A stretch of 64,000 nucleotides of DNA from Ricordea florida. Lineage: Eukaryota > Cnidaria > Anthozoa > Corallimorpharia > Ricordeidae. The DNA lies in assembly GCA_949710005.1 (NCBI GenBank), contig OX453284.1, positions 3,506,001-3,570,000 on the forward strand. Direction: 5' to 3'. The notes under the pieces were generated by a model that was not told where the DNA came from, did no database searches, and was given only the letters and a program-made list of their open reading frames with translations. Below are positions 1-13,033 of this stretch, piece after piece. The position numbers were made by a program, and so were the translations under genes. Within the stretch, counting starts at the first letter, position 1. Each line of letters begins with the position of its first letter.

Positions 1-270
1 ACCGGTTAGCTCAGTTGGTAGAGCACCGGACTACCGTGCGGCAGGTCGCGGGTTCAAATAACTGGGTCTTTAAATAACTGAGGAGAAAATGCTGCCTTTG
101 TAATGACATCTGCAAATGGATAGACTTTGTAGTCTTCTCGGATAAGGACGATAAACCGTAGGTCCCGTCTCACAACCCTTGTTCATGATAACGTAGTCGG
201 ACGTTAAAGAATGCGCACACTGATCGTAAAGAGTAGGGGACGTAGTTTCCAGTGTTGTGGTCTGGCCTTT
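1..270 (+). repeat. tRNA-derived SINE, left copy of an inverted pair
   Basis: The first ~60 bases carry a tRNA-like A box (GGTTAGCTCAGTTGGTAGAG) and B box (GGTCGCGGGTTCAAA), followed by a body that recurs twice more in this window. It is read as a SINE, not a tRNA gene, because the tRNA-like head runs straight into the shared body (the 'ataaggacgataaaccgtag' segment) and the acceptor stem does not close. A second copy lies head to tail in opposite orientation at 363-625. Confidence 0.75.
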
Positions 271-362
271 GGGTTGGCGCTTCACATAGGGATAACTATA
301 ATCTATAACCAAATGCGCCAGAACATAATCATTACGGAAGACAAATGAAATCACATTTACAA

Positions 363-625
363 GAGCCAGACCACAACACCGGGATCCACGTCCCCTCCTC
401 TTCGCAAACAGTGTGTGGGTTCTTACGAACAAGGGTCCTGAGACAAGACACACGGTTTATCGTCCTTATCCGAGGAGACTAGAAAGTCTAACCATTTACA
501 GATGTCACTGCTAAGGCAGCACTTTCTACTCAGTAACTTTAAGACCCTGAGTGAAGGTCCGGCCCAGGTTCAAACCCACGATCTCCCGCACGATAGTCCT
601 GTGCTCTACCAAGTGAGATAACCGG
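363..625 (-). repeat. tRNA-derived SINE, right copy of an inverted pair
   Basis: Reverse-complement copy of the SINE at 1-270. The tRNA-like head lies at the high-coordinate end (537-625) and the body toward 363. The outer ends of the two copies match (ACCGGTTA and TAACCGGT), so the pair can fold back on itself. Confidence 0.75.
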
Positions 626-741
626 TCGGCGGTTATTGGCCAAATACCTTTAAAAATGGTTATCCACATCAAAGACGCATTATTGGCTTCTCCAAGTATT
701 CACATACCCAGCTTGTTTTACTGGACAGAACATCAACTTAC

Positions 742-3700
742 CTTAGCTCCAACAGTACTCCCCAGTACTAGCTGCCGCCCTGAGTTTTGTTCTGACAGTG
801 GAGGGGTTAGACGAGAGAAACTTGGGAGGGGAGTGGTAGGGGTAGGTGTGCCGCAGTCGGTGCTGTTTTCATCGTCGGATAAATATCCACTGTCGATGTC
901 TATAACTTCAAGTTTCTGTTTATCACCCTGCTTTTCCTTCGCCGAGTTTAAAGAGCTCTTGTAACCAAAGCGATCAGAGAGATTTGTTTGAGGCGTTTTG
1001 GCCGGTAGTATACCACTTATATTTAAGGAGTGATTTGTTAGTACGCTTTGGGGTCTGACTTGGTCCCTTGAAGAGCGCGCTACCCGCCGTAAAGACTGCC
1101 TGCGAGGACCCAAAGATTGTGCTTCTTGGACGTTTATGTGGTCAGTACTGTCCAATGTAGATTCACCTATTCTGTGTTCGTTTTCCTTGTCTTGTTCCTT
1201 ATCACTCGTGCCATCCTCGGACACCGTGGCAGCCGATAAACTGGCACGCATTTCACATGCAGTAGGTCTGTGTTCTGATTCAATAATTCTGTGTTCATTC
1301 TCTGTCTTTTGTTCCTCGTGGCTTGTGCAGGCGGTATCCATAGCAGCCGATACACTGGCACTGCTTTCATCTACAACAGCGTTGTGTCCTGATGAACTTC
1401 CCATAGCTCGGTCACTTTCTTCTTCATTATCACCCCCCATCAAAACCTGTTCCAGTTTGCTGGAACATTCAATTGGTTTGACAGTTTCAATCAAGGATCT
1501 TTTTGATTCCGATTCTGGACTTCGAACCAAACTAAAATACCTGGGCGAAAAAGGATTGCGTGATGTATATCAATAATTGAGACCACAGCTACTGAACAGT
1601 ACTGTACTGTGGAACTGTTTGTTTTACTATACAGTGTGGTTCTAACCTTTTCATCTGTGGATCAAACCATGCAGTGTTATCATTCTTTGTAAAGCTACTG
1701 AACAGTACTGTACTGTGCTACTATTTGTTTTACTTTTCAGTGTGGTTCTAACTTTTTCATCTGTGGATCAAAGCATACAGTGTGACCATTCTTTGCAAAG
1801 CTACTGAACAGTAACAGTACTGTGGTACTGTTTGTTTTACTATACAGTGTGGTTGTAACTTCTTCATCTGTGGATCAAACCATGCAGTGTGACCATTCTT
1901 TGGAAAGGCACTGAACAGTGCTGTACTGTGGTACTGTTTGTTTTACTACACAGCGTGATTACTATTTCACCTGTCGATAACAACATGCATTGTGACCACG
2001 CTTTACCGTATGAATAGTCACCACTTATGGGAGGTACAATTGTTTTACACCATTCTTTGCCCATACCTGCTGTTCTCTCCCCTGTCAGTTGGCTCTGTCT
2101 CTTGACCGTTTACTCTGAATGGATTTTTGAACCGTGATTTCTTTTGCTGCCCACGTGCGACAGGCGCGTGACGCTGAGTGGGCGTGGGCCGTGTTTTCAG
2201 TGAGGTGTACATGGAGGTGAGTGACTCATCATCAACACTGTCTTCTGTAAGAGATGACAACGAGCAGAGTGAATCGCAAAAACCAAAGAATCAAATGATG
2301 ATGATAATGATGATAATAATGATGATGGTGTTGATGGTGATAATGATGACGATAATGATGATGATGATGATAATAATGATGATGGTGATGATGATGATAA
2401 TGATGATGACAGTCTTTCGGCCAGTCCTTTGAACTTGTCACATTCATTCAAAGAGAGAGACGTTAACCAATCAGATGGCAGGATTTGTGATAGTATGCAA
2501 GTTGGTCCCAAGTTTTACAATATTTTATACAAACTGAAATTGTTGGTCTCCAGTTCACCTGAAAAGACAGGCAGCAGACTGGGATTTCCTTGCCAAACAC
2601 ATCTTGACTCTTGTCTCAGGCTCAAGGGCAAAACGAAAACTACATATTGGTCTGAAACTTAGACACAGGGCAGAACTCTCCGAGTAATAATAATAGTAAT
2701 AATACTACTACTACTACTACTAATAATAATAATAATAATAATAATGATATACTCCATTTCTATTGCGCATATTATTATAAATAATCATATGCGCACTACA
2801 ATCAGACCAATAGATCATGACACCGGGAACACGCCCTACTCTTTTCGAACAGTGCCATGGGTTCTCTTACGTCCCACATTACAGATAGAGTTGTGAGACA
2901 GGGCCTACGGTTTATTGTCCTTATCCGAGAAGACTAGAAAGTCTAACCATTTGCAGATGTCATTACAAAGGCAGCACTTTCTACTTAATTATTTTAAGAC
3001 CATGAGTGTTGGTCCGGCCGGGGTTTTGAACCCGCGACCTCCCGCACGGTAGTCCAGTGCTCTACCAACTGAGCTAACTGAGTACATACTTCTTGGGAAT
3101 TAACAAAAGTGGGTACTTCAACAGAAAGAGAATAAACAGTTATTCTTAGAGGGCGTGAAGTGCATCGGACGCAAAATCGACTTTGCATTATAATTAGGCT
3201 TCTTTGTCTCCTTTGTCACATGTTCTCAAGTTAATGAGGTAGATTTTTAGTCCCATGAGTAAAGTCTTATGCAAGTTTCATTGTACGCGCGCGTAGATTT
3301 GACACGCACTCGCGCTTGACACGAGTGTGTAGGCGCGTTAAGCGCGAGTGACACGATCGATTTTCTCGCGCTTCACGCGCGCGAAATGCTTCAATACTTC
3401 TGGGCGGTACTGTAGCGGTTTAGTTTCGTCTGTGGTGCAGGCTAGAGATGAATTCTACAACAGTTAAGTTACGACGGTGAACGAGTGAGTTGAGGGGAGG
3501 GAAGAGTGAGGGGTTGATTGTAGAGGCGTCAAGTGGGGAGACTACGCGGCGCCTGCAACGTTCAGCAACATTACAAACATGGACCATCACCCACCCCATC
3601 CCCCTCCCAAAGCCATGAAAACATAAGAGTTGAGGGTATACGGTGGTCGAATAAATTTTAAGATTTAAAGAGTTCTTTGGCATAACGCGAAGAGATATCA

Positions 3701-6700
3701 CATACCACTTATTTTTCTTTTCTGTCCTGGCGGAACAAAAGGCCTTTTCGAGTTAGCTGAGGGTTGGGAATTTAGCATCAGACCAGACAGGTTCTTCTGT
3801 ACGTCGTACTCGGTCTTACCGCGCTTGCTTAATACCGAGTGACCCCACGAAGACGAGGGAACTGGGGTGAGAGCACGTGCGCCGCTGTATTCGGCTGATG
3901 GACACACCTTACCGGGAACGCCCACAGTAAAAACCTAAAGAAATAAAGAAACGTTAACAGGGACACAAATAAGAGTTTCAGCTTCTACAATAAAGCATTG
4001 CTACAATCTTGGACAAAAATGTTTAAAAAAACTGGACGGTGCCATGTTTAGTTTCAAAATAAATATAGCTTCATAAAACACTTGTGATTACAAAGACATC
4101 CTCCTCCCCTCAAAAAAAAAATATATGCTGAAGTCCTTACTGATAATCTCTGTCCCCGACTGAACATTTATCAGGGTGGGGTGGGAGGTTCATTGTGTCA
4201 CCAAATCCGCGGAATGGGCGTCATAGGGGGAGAAGTTGTAAACTTCTTGACACTTTTTGTCCAAGATTGCGGGTCAATGGGAATGACAAATTGATTTAAC
4301 GTTCATAATATTGCAAGTTCTCAGGCTAAATTTTCATTATAAAGAGATTCACATCCTTAGAAGTAAAACAAGAATATCAAAGTCAAAATTAAAAGAATAT
4401 CAAAGTCAAAATCAAAGTCTCAAAATTGCAGTACCATTTCGATAGGGCAACACAAACGCACGCAAATTAAATCAATTCCAACGACAGAAATGAGGCACCG
4501 GTCATGGGAAGGACCGTGTCACTAGAGGATATTCGATTGAGAATGATCGTTTATGCATTGGGCCCGTGAATGTACAAATTCGCATTTATCACATGGCTAA
4601 TAGTGTTTTACCGGAAACTAAAACACTCATATTTTCCATATTTTCACTTAGTGAAGATGAAGATTTGAAAAAGTTATGTACCATATGTCCCGGATGTATG
4701 CGCGCGTCCTAACAAAATTTTCCCGCTAGTTTCTTGTCCATATAATAGAAAGACCATTACACGATGGCTTGAAGATATGAATTTTATTTTCTCTTGTTAA
4801 AAACATTTTACTCGCTCGCTGCGCTCGTATAATATTGTTTTTACCACTCGAAAATAAAATTCATATCTTCGCGCCATCGTGTAATACCCTCTATACATGT
4901 GTATATGGACTTCTAACGCTCGCAAAATTCTCCAAACTTACATAACACATAACAAGAGGTATACTCCATAAGAAGGAACTTTTTGTGAGACAAGATAAAT
5001 TCTTCCTCCTTGGAATTTACGAGAAACGTGCAGTAAGAGACGTTTCTATAGTTTTGCAGTACATTTTCTAATAGACAAGCCTGTTACAGTTCCACCTTTT
5101 CAGCAATAATTGACCAGGAAGTCCAGATTTTAGTAAGTTATCCCCAAGATGCGGAATTGTCCAGATCGACCTTAAAAATTATTTTACCAATTGAAAAAGA
5201 AAATGACTCGGTGCAACCTCTCGGATTGTGAGTGACACAAAATGTTCTACAGTACTTACCGAAGTCCTTTTGGGATTAAAGTCTGCCATTATCTCCCCAG
5301 AGATAGGGTTAATGTTTCCTAGAGCAATTCCAAGGGCTTTTTCCTGTGACATTAATCTGTGATATAGTTAGGTAGGACATTCAGCAAAGATAACTTACGT
5401 GTACAGAAACTACAAAGAAGCAATATTGAATTACACTCTTCCTGTCAATGAGATTTGTTTTTCTTAAACGTCTTTGGCCTATTAGTCAGATCAACTACAC
5501 TTTCCTTGAAGACCCTTTAAGGAGTCCTCTATGGATGATATAGGAAATTGGCCCAATTCACAAGGTGAAATGCAGAGAGAGCACAATACAATTCAAGGCT
5601 TAACATGCCAAAGAGAGCTATTATATCTCATCAGGCCAGTGAAATAAGATAATCACTCAACAACTTCTATGTTGACTTTCAGTATGTGAATGTTGTTATT
5701 AACAGCTTTAAGTTGTGACTTAATCTATGGATGCATAGAAATTTCATATTATAATTATAATTATTCAGGTATGGTACCACTAATCCATCATGGCTTTTTT
5801 TAGTTAATTATATCATGCATTTCAATATGTTGATTGGCTAAGGCCATGCCAATTAATCCCAAACAATGCAGCAACTTGAAATTGAGTGCAAAATGGAGTG
5901 CAGAAATTTGAAGTTTAATTTTTGCATCTACATGTATATTATTGACAAGTAATCAAATAATGTCATCAAGTCCAATCTTAATTATTTCCTCATTACATCT
6001 TAATAAGCCAACAATTTTGTAACATGTTTTGAACAAAACTGAGAGGATACGGCCCAGCAAACTCCAGGTCACCAGGCTTAATGCCATCTGGCAGCTGAGT
6101 AAGAGGAGCCAGGGTGGAAGTAACAGGATCAAAGACTAGTTGGTACAAGAAAGTCTCATCGGCCTGTTTGAATTTCTTCTCATAGTCTGCTGGTATCTGC
6201 ATCTTACCATCCAACCTCAGTGACCGGATCAGCTGGAGACAATAATAATTATCAAACATGGATGGAGAATAGTTTGTTTTTTATTACAAATACTTTCACT
6301 ACGATATTACTACTACTTACAATTCAATACCTACATTGTTTGCATTACAATACAGAATACAATAGGCGGTGCTCCCCTTGCCAGGCGGTAACCGGTAAAA
6401 TTTACCGCCTGTACCAGCACTTCTTACTGCCTAAAATGGCCTGTAAAAATTCAACAGCTACACAAGTGTAACAGTGTTTTACGGGTTTGAAAAAATCTAA
6501 TAACTGTTGAGCTGAAATAAAAGGAGAACACTGCCAAGGGCATTCTGTCACTCGACTGCCAAGCTACAGGAGACTTGTGGGAGCAAGGCCAATAAATTAG
6601 GTTCATAGGAAAAGCAATATATACCATAGGGTCAAAGAACAAACCTTGTATACACAAGATGATTTCCTGAGAAGTTTGATGGCTTTATGGAGGCCAACTC

Positions 6701-8586
6701 CCTTGATGGACGGCAGATAATCACAGCCAGATAAGATACACATGTGACGGAACTTTTCTTGAGTGAATTCATGTAGTTTTAGACTTGTTAACTTTGAAAG
6801 ATCTGCCAAATCGACGGCAATGCCATGGCCGCAAGCATCCATCTTAAAAATTACCTGTTTGGGTCAAATAAATTGAGAATTTGCATGTCAGAATGCTTTA
6901 GATCTGTCCAACTCCTCGGACATGGAAAATAACACTGGACTTATATTAAATAACACTACATGTATGTTACATGTGCAACTGGACATAAAACGTAAACCAT
7001 GGCATAGACTGATTGAACAAAATGAAACAAAAGACAACTTCTGCAAGTGTATTGTCCTTGGCACAACCGTGTTCAGTTACTTACTGATGTTAAAAATCTG
7101 AAGTGAAAAATCACATATTAGGTACGGTACCGGTAGTTACCTTTTGGCAGCCATAGACCAGCAAGTCAGAATCTTCTGATATTGTTGCCTGGGTTATTCC
7201 AGATTTCATTAGGTATGCTAGTTGAGCATCTGCCTCATAGGGAGCCACTACACAGTCCACACCTTTCTTCCTGCATTCCTGTACAGTAAACAAAATGACA
7301 CTGTTGGCAGTACATTGTCACCAATAAAGATGACTGCTGCTCATCTGTTGTGGGCTTAAAATTGACTGTGGAGTCCAATCTTGAGCGGCATGGACATTCA
7401 CAATAGGGGCATGAGAACTGCCCTGGTTCTGGTGGTGCGGTGGCAGATGCCACAAGAAACACTTACATTCAGTCTTCTCACTGTTCGGTAAACTTGCAGG
7501 TTTGGGAAAGAATGAGGTGACTGTTTTTTTTTTTTTTTGTAATAGGGGATAAGCTGCTAAATAGCTCTAAGTGTCATTTCACCAACCTTAATGACTTCAA
7601 GTGCCATGTCTGGAGTAATATCTATGCACTTCTGAAAGCACTCAAATGCTTGTTGTCTGTTTCCTGCTCGTAAAAAGGCCAATCCCTTAGCTTTGTGTTC
7701 TTGCCTAATCCTATGATGAAGTTTCAGGTTCGCTTATTAGTACAAGCTAGAATTTTGATTTTATTGTATCTGTATTGGTAATATTTGCATGGGAAACTGC
7801 ATGTTATAAGTTTTTAATTATGATTGTATCAATATTATTGTAGCTCAAACCATTTTCAACATTGTTATTGCCCCTGAAGGTTTCAGTTACTTGAAGTCAA
7901 GTGTATCTTTTGAGCTGATTTTCCAAAAAATCAAGGAAGCAAATCAGTTTAAGTAAAGCATGTTTAAAATAAATACTTACTTTCTTCGCTGTGCCTCTTG
8001 ACCAGATTTGGAGGGCAAGTATGACCCATCAAACACTAGAATTGGCTTGACATTGAAATGAAGCAGCATTTCCACCCGTTTCAAGACATAGTTAACATAC
8101 CTAAACAAATTCAACCATGTTAACACTGTAACAGACAGACCCCCACTTTGGTTCACTCCCAGGATCAATGAAAAAATTCCCCTTATCAAATAACATACAC
8201 TTCCTTGCATGTTAGTTTGAAGAATATGGTGTTAGATCAGTTCATAATCCACAAGTCGATTGTTTGTTCAATTTACTATCTGTTTGCTTAACAATGTACT
8301 GATGTTGCAAGAAGAAGTGATGCTTTGATCACATTTGGGTTGTAAAATAAGTTGCCATTGGTGTATTTATATTTAGTTAGCAGTAATGTTTTACTATCTT
8401 CTATCTTCAATTTATCACTCACATGGAACTTCTCTTTCCCTCCACAAGCTCCATAGCGCATCCATAAGCCCCTTTGTGCAGCCAACAATAGACGTCCACT
8501 CCTATAACTTGACCTCTAAAATCCGCTCCAATCGAGACAGGCTTTTGTATCGACTTTAGCAGGGGAAGTAAACCTTGGATTCCCAT
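742..8586 (-). CDS. EXO1: Exonuclease 1 (EXO1), ten exons, 3' end off window
   Basis: 5'-to-3' exonuclease and flap endonuclease of the Rad2/FEN1 family, acting in nuclear mismatch repair and double-strand-break end resection. Exons (minus strand): 8423-8586, 7981-8100, 7587-7704, 7141-7278, 6645-6854, 6051-6232, 5260-5356, 3706-3934, 2067-2244, 742-1531. Phases are consistent throughout and give 742 codons, against about 846 in human EXO1, so a last exon probably lies beyond the left edge; 742 is followed by a good GTAAGT donor. The start begins [12 protein letters not shown], the invariant family N-terminus. Catalytic signatures in order are [23 protein letters not shown] and [10 protein letters not shown]. 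The C-terminal 400 residues are Ser/Thr-rich and poorly conserved, as expected for the mismatch-repair-protein binding tail. Exon 6 needs a weak GTATCC donor, but the joined protein then aligns without a gap to the human region ending IALGN. An ISL2EU transposon lies 117 bp upstream of the ATG. Confidence 0.93.
1588..2010. repeat. ~106-bp minisatellite, about four units
   Basis: Four diverged head-to-tail units begin near 1588, 1694, 1800 and 1907, each opening with CTACTGAACAGTACTGTACT or a variant and containing TTTGTTTTACTATACAGTGT. It lies in the EXO1 intron between the exons at 742-1531 and 2067-2244. The same family recurs at 24.8-25.1 kb. Confidence 0.85.
2294..2410. repeat. (GAT/AAT)n microsatellite
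   Basis: Imperfect run of gatgat and aatgat trinucleotides in an EXO1 intron. It creates spurious Met/Ile-rich and Ser/His-rich open frames on both strands. Confidence 0.9.
2688..2748. repeat. (TAA)n/(CTA)n microsatellite
   Basis: Compound trinucleotide run of TAA, CTA and TAA units in an EXO1 intron, immediately before a SINE. Confidence 0.9.
2815..3087 (-). repeat. tRNA-derived SINE
   Basis: Third copy of the SINE family seen at the left edge, on the minus strand. The tRNA-like head is at 3010-3087 (A box and B box readable on the minus strand) and the shared body ends near 2815. Inside the EXO1 intron 2245-3705. Confidence 0.75.
4755..4885. repeat. Short foldback (MITE-like) element
   Basis: Inverted arms of about 50 bp: CATTACACGATGGCTTGAAG at the left is mirrored at the right, around a GC-rich centre (ctcgctcgctgcgctcg). 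Non-coding, in an EXO1 intron. Confidence 0.7.
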
Positions 8587-8703
8587 CTTCGATCTCTTTG
8601 ATTAATGATCAGTGTTTCGACCAATAAACTCGCCTCTCTCGCGGCATTGTCAATGTAACGAAGAAACCAGCATACACGAGCTCGAGGGCGAAAGCGGCGC
8701 AAT
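8587..8703. promoter_or_regulatory. EXO1 upstream region truncated by a transposon
   Basis: Only 117 bp separate the EXO1 start codon from the terminal inverted repeat of the inserted element. With 13297-13804 it would have formed the original spacer of about 0.6 kb between the divergent EXO1 and YIPF4 genes. No TATA box is evident. Promoter function is inferred from position only. Confidence 0.45.
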
Positions 8704-9010
8704 AGACCATTTGCAGGATTAGGTCACGTGCTTGGATACCACCTAGCAACGCCATGCTGGGACGCAAGCGTTCCAGCCGCCATATTTAGAATTATAGTGT
8801 GGTTAAGCGACACGAGCGATCTAAAAGAGTTCATCTTCAAACTTTTAGTTTTGTAAATGATATAACTATTATACTTGTTCGAATTTTGGAAGGAACACTC
8901 GCATATTTTGACAGAATACGGAACCTATTCCATCGTGACGACCTTTTGGCCTCATGGCGAGCAACGAAGGTAAGCAACCGTAACTGAAATATTCGTTGTT
9001 AGTCCTTTGT
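8704..9010 (+). repeat. Left terminal inverted repeat of ISL2EU element
   Basis: The outer ~100 bp is nearly identical to the right end, and the inner part is alignable with gaps. It contains the promoter region, the ATG (8954) and the first splice donor of the nuclease gene. Confidence 0.8.
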
Positions 9011-10816
9011 TTTGCCTCGGAAAAGATTTGAACTTTCATTCGCTCAATATAAGATACGGTACCTCTGACAGATTTCCATTTAGTTTACTCGCGAAGAGTG
9101 GTTGTCTTCTGTGACAACTGGTTTGTTGTTACCATAGAGTACTCAGAAAAACCGCGTTGTTTCTAATATTTTTTGTTGTATAAAGAACGAAGTTCTACCG
9201 GTAATCCGACGCAAGATATCCACCTCTTTCCTACCCTGACGTTTGCCGAAGTAGAGAGCTATGCGAAAATCTCTTCTGGTTGCACAAGCACAAGCAAAGC
9301 CTACAAATTCTTTGCTGAACCTGGATATCTCCACAATATTCAAGGTGAGCAATATTTCGTCACGCGAGTGCGTGTTTTATTTTCACATTTATTTTATGTC
9401 CTACGAAATGGATATAATAATAATTATCCAGTAACTATTTACTCTGAAATGTGATTGTTGTGCATCTATATGCCACACAGTATTTCGTACCCTTTGATGA
9501 ACAATCTTTCATGTCTTTCAGTGACTTACCTGCCAGATAAAGTGAAAGTTTCCGGTAAATGTTTCCGATCCATGAGAAAAAGTGAGCCCCCGCATCTTTT
9601 GGAAATATTTGTAAAGTTGGAGGACAAGGGTATCACTGGAAAATGTTCCTGTGTTGCAGGTGCAAGTGGCTATTGCCATCATGTAATAGGCCTGCTTTTC
9701 TATATGGCTCATTGTAAAATGTTTGGACTTACATCTCTACCAGATGATCTAACTTGCACCAGTATGCCACAGCGCTGGAGTGTACCAAGAGAAAAACGCA
9801 TTGGAACAAAAGAGATTCAGTCGGTACTGGTAAAAAAGCCAAAAATGGGTGCCAACTACAACAAGTTCATCAAAAGTACTTTGTACTCACCATCTTCTTT
9901 TTATGGAATCCTTTGCAAGAGTGATTTTACTGGCTTGGACCCATTGCCCTTGATAGCTGATATTGCACCCACAGCAGAGCAAAGACCTAATTTAATATTA
10001 CAGCCAACAAAATTTGGCAATGCTCCTAAAGGTAGTCCTCTGTCATACCAGCAAAAGCTCTCACAAGAATACGTCATAAATGACTTCCTTGCCTGTGATT
10101 TCCCAAAGTTACCATTGGAGGGTGCTGGAGAACGAATAACGAACAATGTTCAAGTTTGTTTAACTCAGGAGAGAGCCGCTGCACTTGATGCTTTAGCTGT
10201 TACTCGAGAAGTTGCAATTGACTTGGAAGCGAGGACAGTGACACAGGGTGCAAGTAGTCTTTGGCAGCTTCTTCGTTCAAAGCGAATTACTGCCAGCAAA
10301 TTTGGTTCTTGTGTAAAACGTGTAACAAATTTTGAAAACCTGGTGAGGCAAATAAATCCTTCACGTCGTGTTGTTACAGCAGCTATGAAGAGAGGAATTG
10401 AAATGGAGCCACATGCAGCTACAGTGTATGCTAATGTCGCTAAAGCTGGGATGGTCAATGTATTCCCATGTGGATTAGTAATTAATCCAAAGTGCCCATG
10501 GTTGGGATGTAGTCCTGACCGCAAGGTCTATGACATCAAAGCAGCAAATGAAGGGCGTAACCCATTTGGTTTGTGCGAAATCAAAGTTGTACAAGAGGGG
10601 GAGACAGATTTCAAAAATGTCAGATATCTTGCAATTGACCCAGTGTCCGATGAGATAACACTGAAAAGAAATCATGAATACTATTTACAGGTGCAGTGCC
10701 AGTTGGCACTGACAGGGTTAGAATGGTGTGCCTTTTTTTGTTATATGAATGACACTAAGTATTTTTGCCAACGAATCTTCTTTGATAAAATTTTTTTTCC
10801 AAGACAGCAAAGATAA
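8954..10816 (+). CDS. YqaJ-like PD-(D/E)XK nuclease with SWIM finger, transposon-encoded
   Basis: Accessory nuclease gene of the ISL2EU element. Exons 8954-8969, 9186-9344 and 9522-10816 join in phase to give 489 residues starting MASNEERSS. The middle of the protein has a SWIM-type zinc finger (CSC then CHH, translated from about 9646-9700). The C-terminal half has a YqaJ exonuclease fold: KRITASKFG, then SPD with the first acidic residue, CEIK (the ExK motif) and YYLQVQCQL. YqaJ-family proteins are phage-type recombination exonucleases; in these transposons they are thought to assist transposition, but the step is not known. It faces the transposase gene, with about 100 bp between the two stop codons. 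No frameshift or missing catalytic residue was seen. Confidence 0.88.
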
Positions 10817-10918
10817 GGTGGACATGTTCTTTTTCAACTATTTCCTAGGATCAATGTAATATGTAATAAGGAAAAATACAGCACAAGAAAAAGCATGTCA
10901 AAAACTTTATTAAACCTA

Positions 10919-13033
10919 CTAGTGAACAACCTCATTATATAACTGTACCTCCATTAAAAAGTTGTCTCCATTTAAAATTAGGGGCCCTTGAAAATTTGTT
11001 AATAAGCATGCCACTGTATATACCTGATTAATTGAGCCTAACATAGACAAGGGAACATCAGAATCGAAAATGTGAAATTCTTTTATCCTCTTAATGGCCC
11101 TCTCAACATGAATCCTGACTTTTGCAATCATTTTTGTCTTCTGAACCTCAGCTGCTGAAAACTGGGTTCTACTCTCCAAAAAAGGAGGAATGTTAAGGTC
11201 TACTTCCTTTTCCCTAAGAAGATCTTCAATATCAAAACCCTTATCTGCCATCACAGAATCCCCAGCCTCAAGTAAATCAAGTATACCTGAATATCTTGTA
11301 ATTTCTTTATCTGAATACAAAGAAGAAACAAAAGTGATGGCACCATGTGGTGAAATGCCTATTAAGCCCTTGAGAGTGGTGTTACTCTTGTAGGAAGAGT
11401 ACAGTTGAGACTGCAACAGAAGAGATGATGGTGTCTCAACAAAAAATTCTGTGCAATCAAGGATAACACGTGTAGTTGGATAGAGCTTCTTAAATTCTCC
11501 TGGCATCTTGGCACAAACATCAGCCCTGGAAGGCCAAATAGGTTGAGAACCCAAGAAAAAATATAAATAATTAGCCCAAGTAGTAATTTTTCTGCTAACA
11601 GATGAGATATGTAAATTGAAACGGTGTGCAAGATCTTGCTGAAAAAGCCCTAGTTTAATCCTAACAAGGAACATAAATAATTCATCTATCAGTTGCATAG
11701 CTCGGACATGTGGGCGGTTTTCTAGGACACCAGTTGCATAACAATATGTCATTTTCTCTGCTGTAGGTCTTATCAAATTATAGAAAAGTAAGAAATGCTT
11801 ATATGAACAGAACCCTGTGTAAAACTTGATTGCATCATCATCTGTTGAGAATCTCTCAATGCCAAACTTGTAAATCTTAAGTTCAGATGCAGCTTCTTCC
11901 TTTTGTCTTCGAAACTCTTCTTGTAGGTGGGCAAGAGCAGTATTAGCTTCTTTAGAGGCTGTCTGTGATTCTCTTTTAAGATCCTCCAGCTCAGCTTGTG
12001 TAGCATGAAGTAGCGCTTTTGTCTTCTCAAGCTCTTCTATCATTGCTTGGGAATCAGTAAATTCTTCAGTTGCACTTGGAGCATCATCACTGTTATCACT
12101 CTCATCTGTTTGACAGGCACCGTCAAGAAAAAGGTAAAAAAACTCAAAGTATTGTTGGGTCAGATCAGGTGCATCCAAAAATAAAAATACCAGCAAAATA
12201 GGAATGACAACAATTGGTAAAGTACAGGGCTATGATGATTTGATCATTGATTTGGTATAGCTTGCCCCACATAAATAATTGTTGATTTTCTTACACACCT
12301 TTCAACATGTCTGATTATCTTGCGCCTGCTGTTTGAAGCCGTTGCCCAGCTAAAAACGGTGGGGACAGTTCCTTTTTTGAGTAGACGCCTGCCTGCATTA
12401 TCGGGAGCATTGAAGTCCTCGTCCTTGAAATGTTTACTGCAAACCCTTGTCTTGGAAGTTATCTTGTTCATAACAGAGTAGGTGTTAAAACATTGTATCC
12501 ATGTAGATAAAAAGAATGAAAGACAAATAGGAAATCAATCAGTGGAATTACATTCTTCCAAAAAAAACCACTAACCTTGAAATATGGACCAACATCCCTT
12601 CTGATTTTAGCGATCCATTGCTTTCGAATTTGCTCTTCATTGGGCATTCGGTGAAATGACAGCGAGCTGTCATAGCGGCTGTCTCCGGTACACTGCGGGA
12701 CACAGCAATGACAGTTCCCACCCTTTGCTTTTTTCTTGGGCTCTTGGCAACTCGGACTACCTTCAACTGCGAGTCAAAATAGGAAAACAACCAAAACTAT
12801 TCAGGGAGATAACTGCAAACTGCGTAAAATTAGTCAATGACTTCGATGAGAACGATCACAAGCTTGCTACACATTTCAGTAACTATAGTTTCCATAATTG
12901 TTGATATAACTCCTCAGAGTTGCGGTGAATTTTAAATGTGAGCATACGAATCCTTTTCGAGGCAAAAATGACAAAACAAAGCACAAACAACAACGAATAT
13001 ATTTTACGGTTGCTTACCTCCGTTGCTCGCCAT
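10919..13033 (-). CDS. THAP-domain DDE transposase of ISL2EU type
   Basis: Transposase of the element. Exons 13018-13033, 12576-12766, about 12295-12462 and 10919 to about 12100 give roughly 518 residues in phase; the last two acceptors are less certain. The N-terminus has a C2CH THAP DNA-binding domain: CCVPQC, FHRMP, the W of KQWIAKIRRD, VCSKHF and GTVPTVF. An acidic stretch and a coiled coil (EELEKTKALLHATQAELEDL) follow. The C-terminal half is a DDE_Tnp_4-like (HARBI1-related) catalytic domain with D in VILDCTEFF, D in VMADKGFD and E in HVERAIKRIKEF. All three catalytic acids are present. A minus-strand AATAAA lies just before the stop region (plus 10909-10914). Exon 1 is 16 nt and almost identical to exon 1 of the nuclease gene because both lie in the terminal repeats. 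Confidence 0.85.

Noticed and set aside
1-60. A real tRNA gene at the left edge (also near 3010-3087 and 540-625)
   Set aside because: The A and B boxes are present, but the acceptor stem does not close and a conserved SINE body follows in every copy.
70-453. 127-codon minus-strand ORF
   Set aside because: It spans two inverted SINE copies and is fully explained by repeat sequence.
2178-2447. Met/Ile-, Ser- and His-rich ORFs on both strands
   Set aside because: Low-complexity translations of the (GAT/AAT)n microsatellite.
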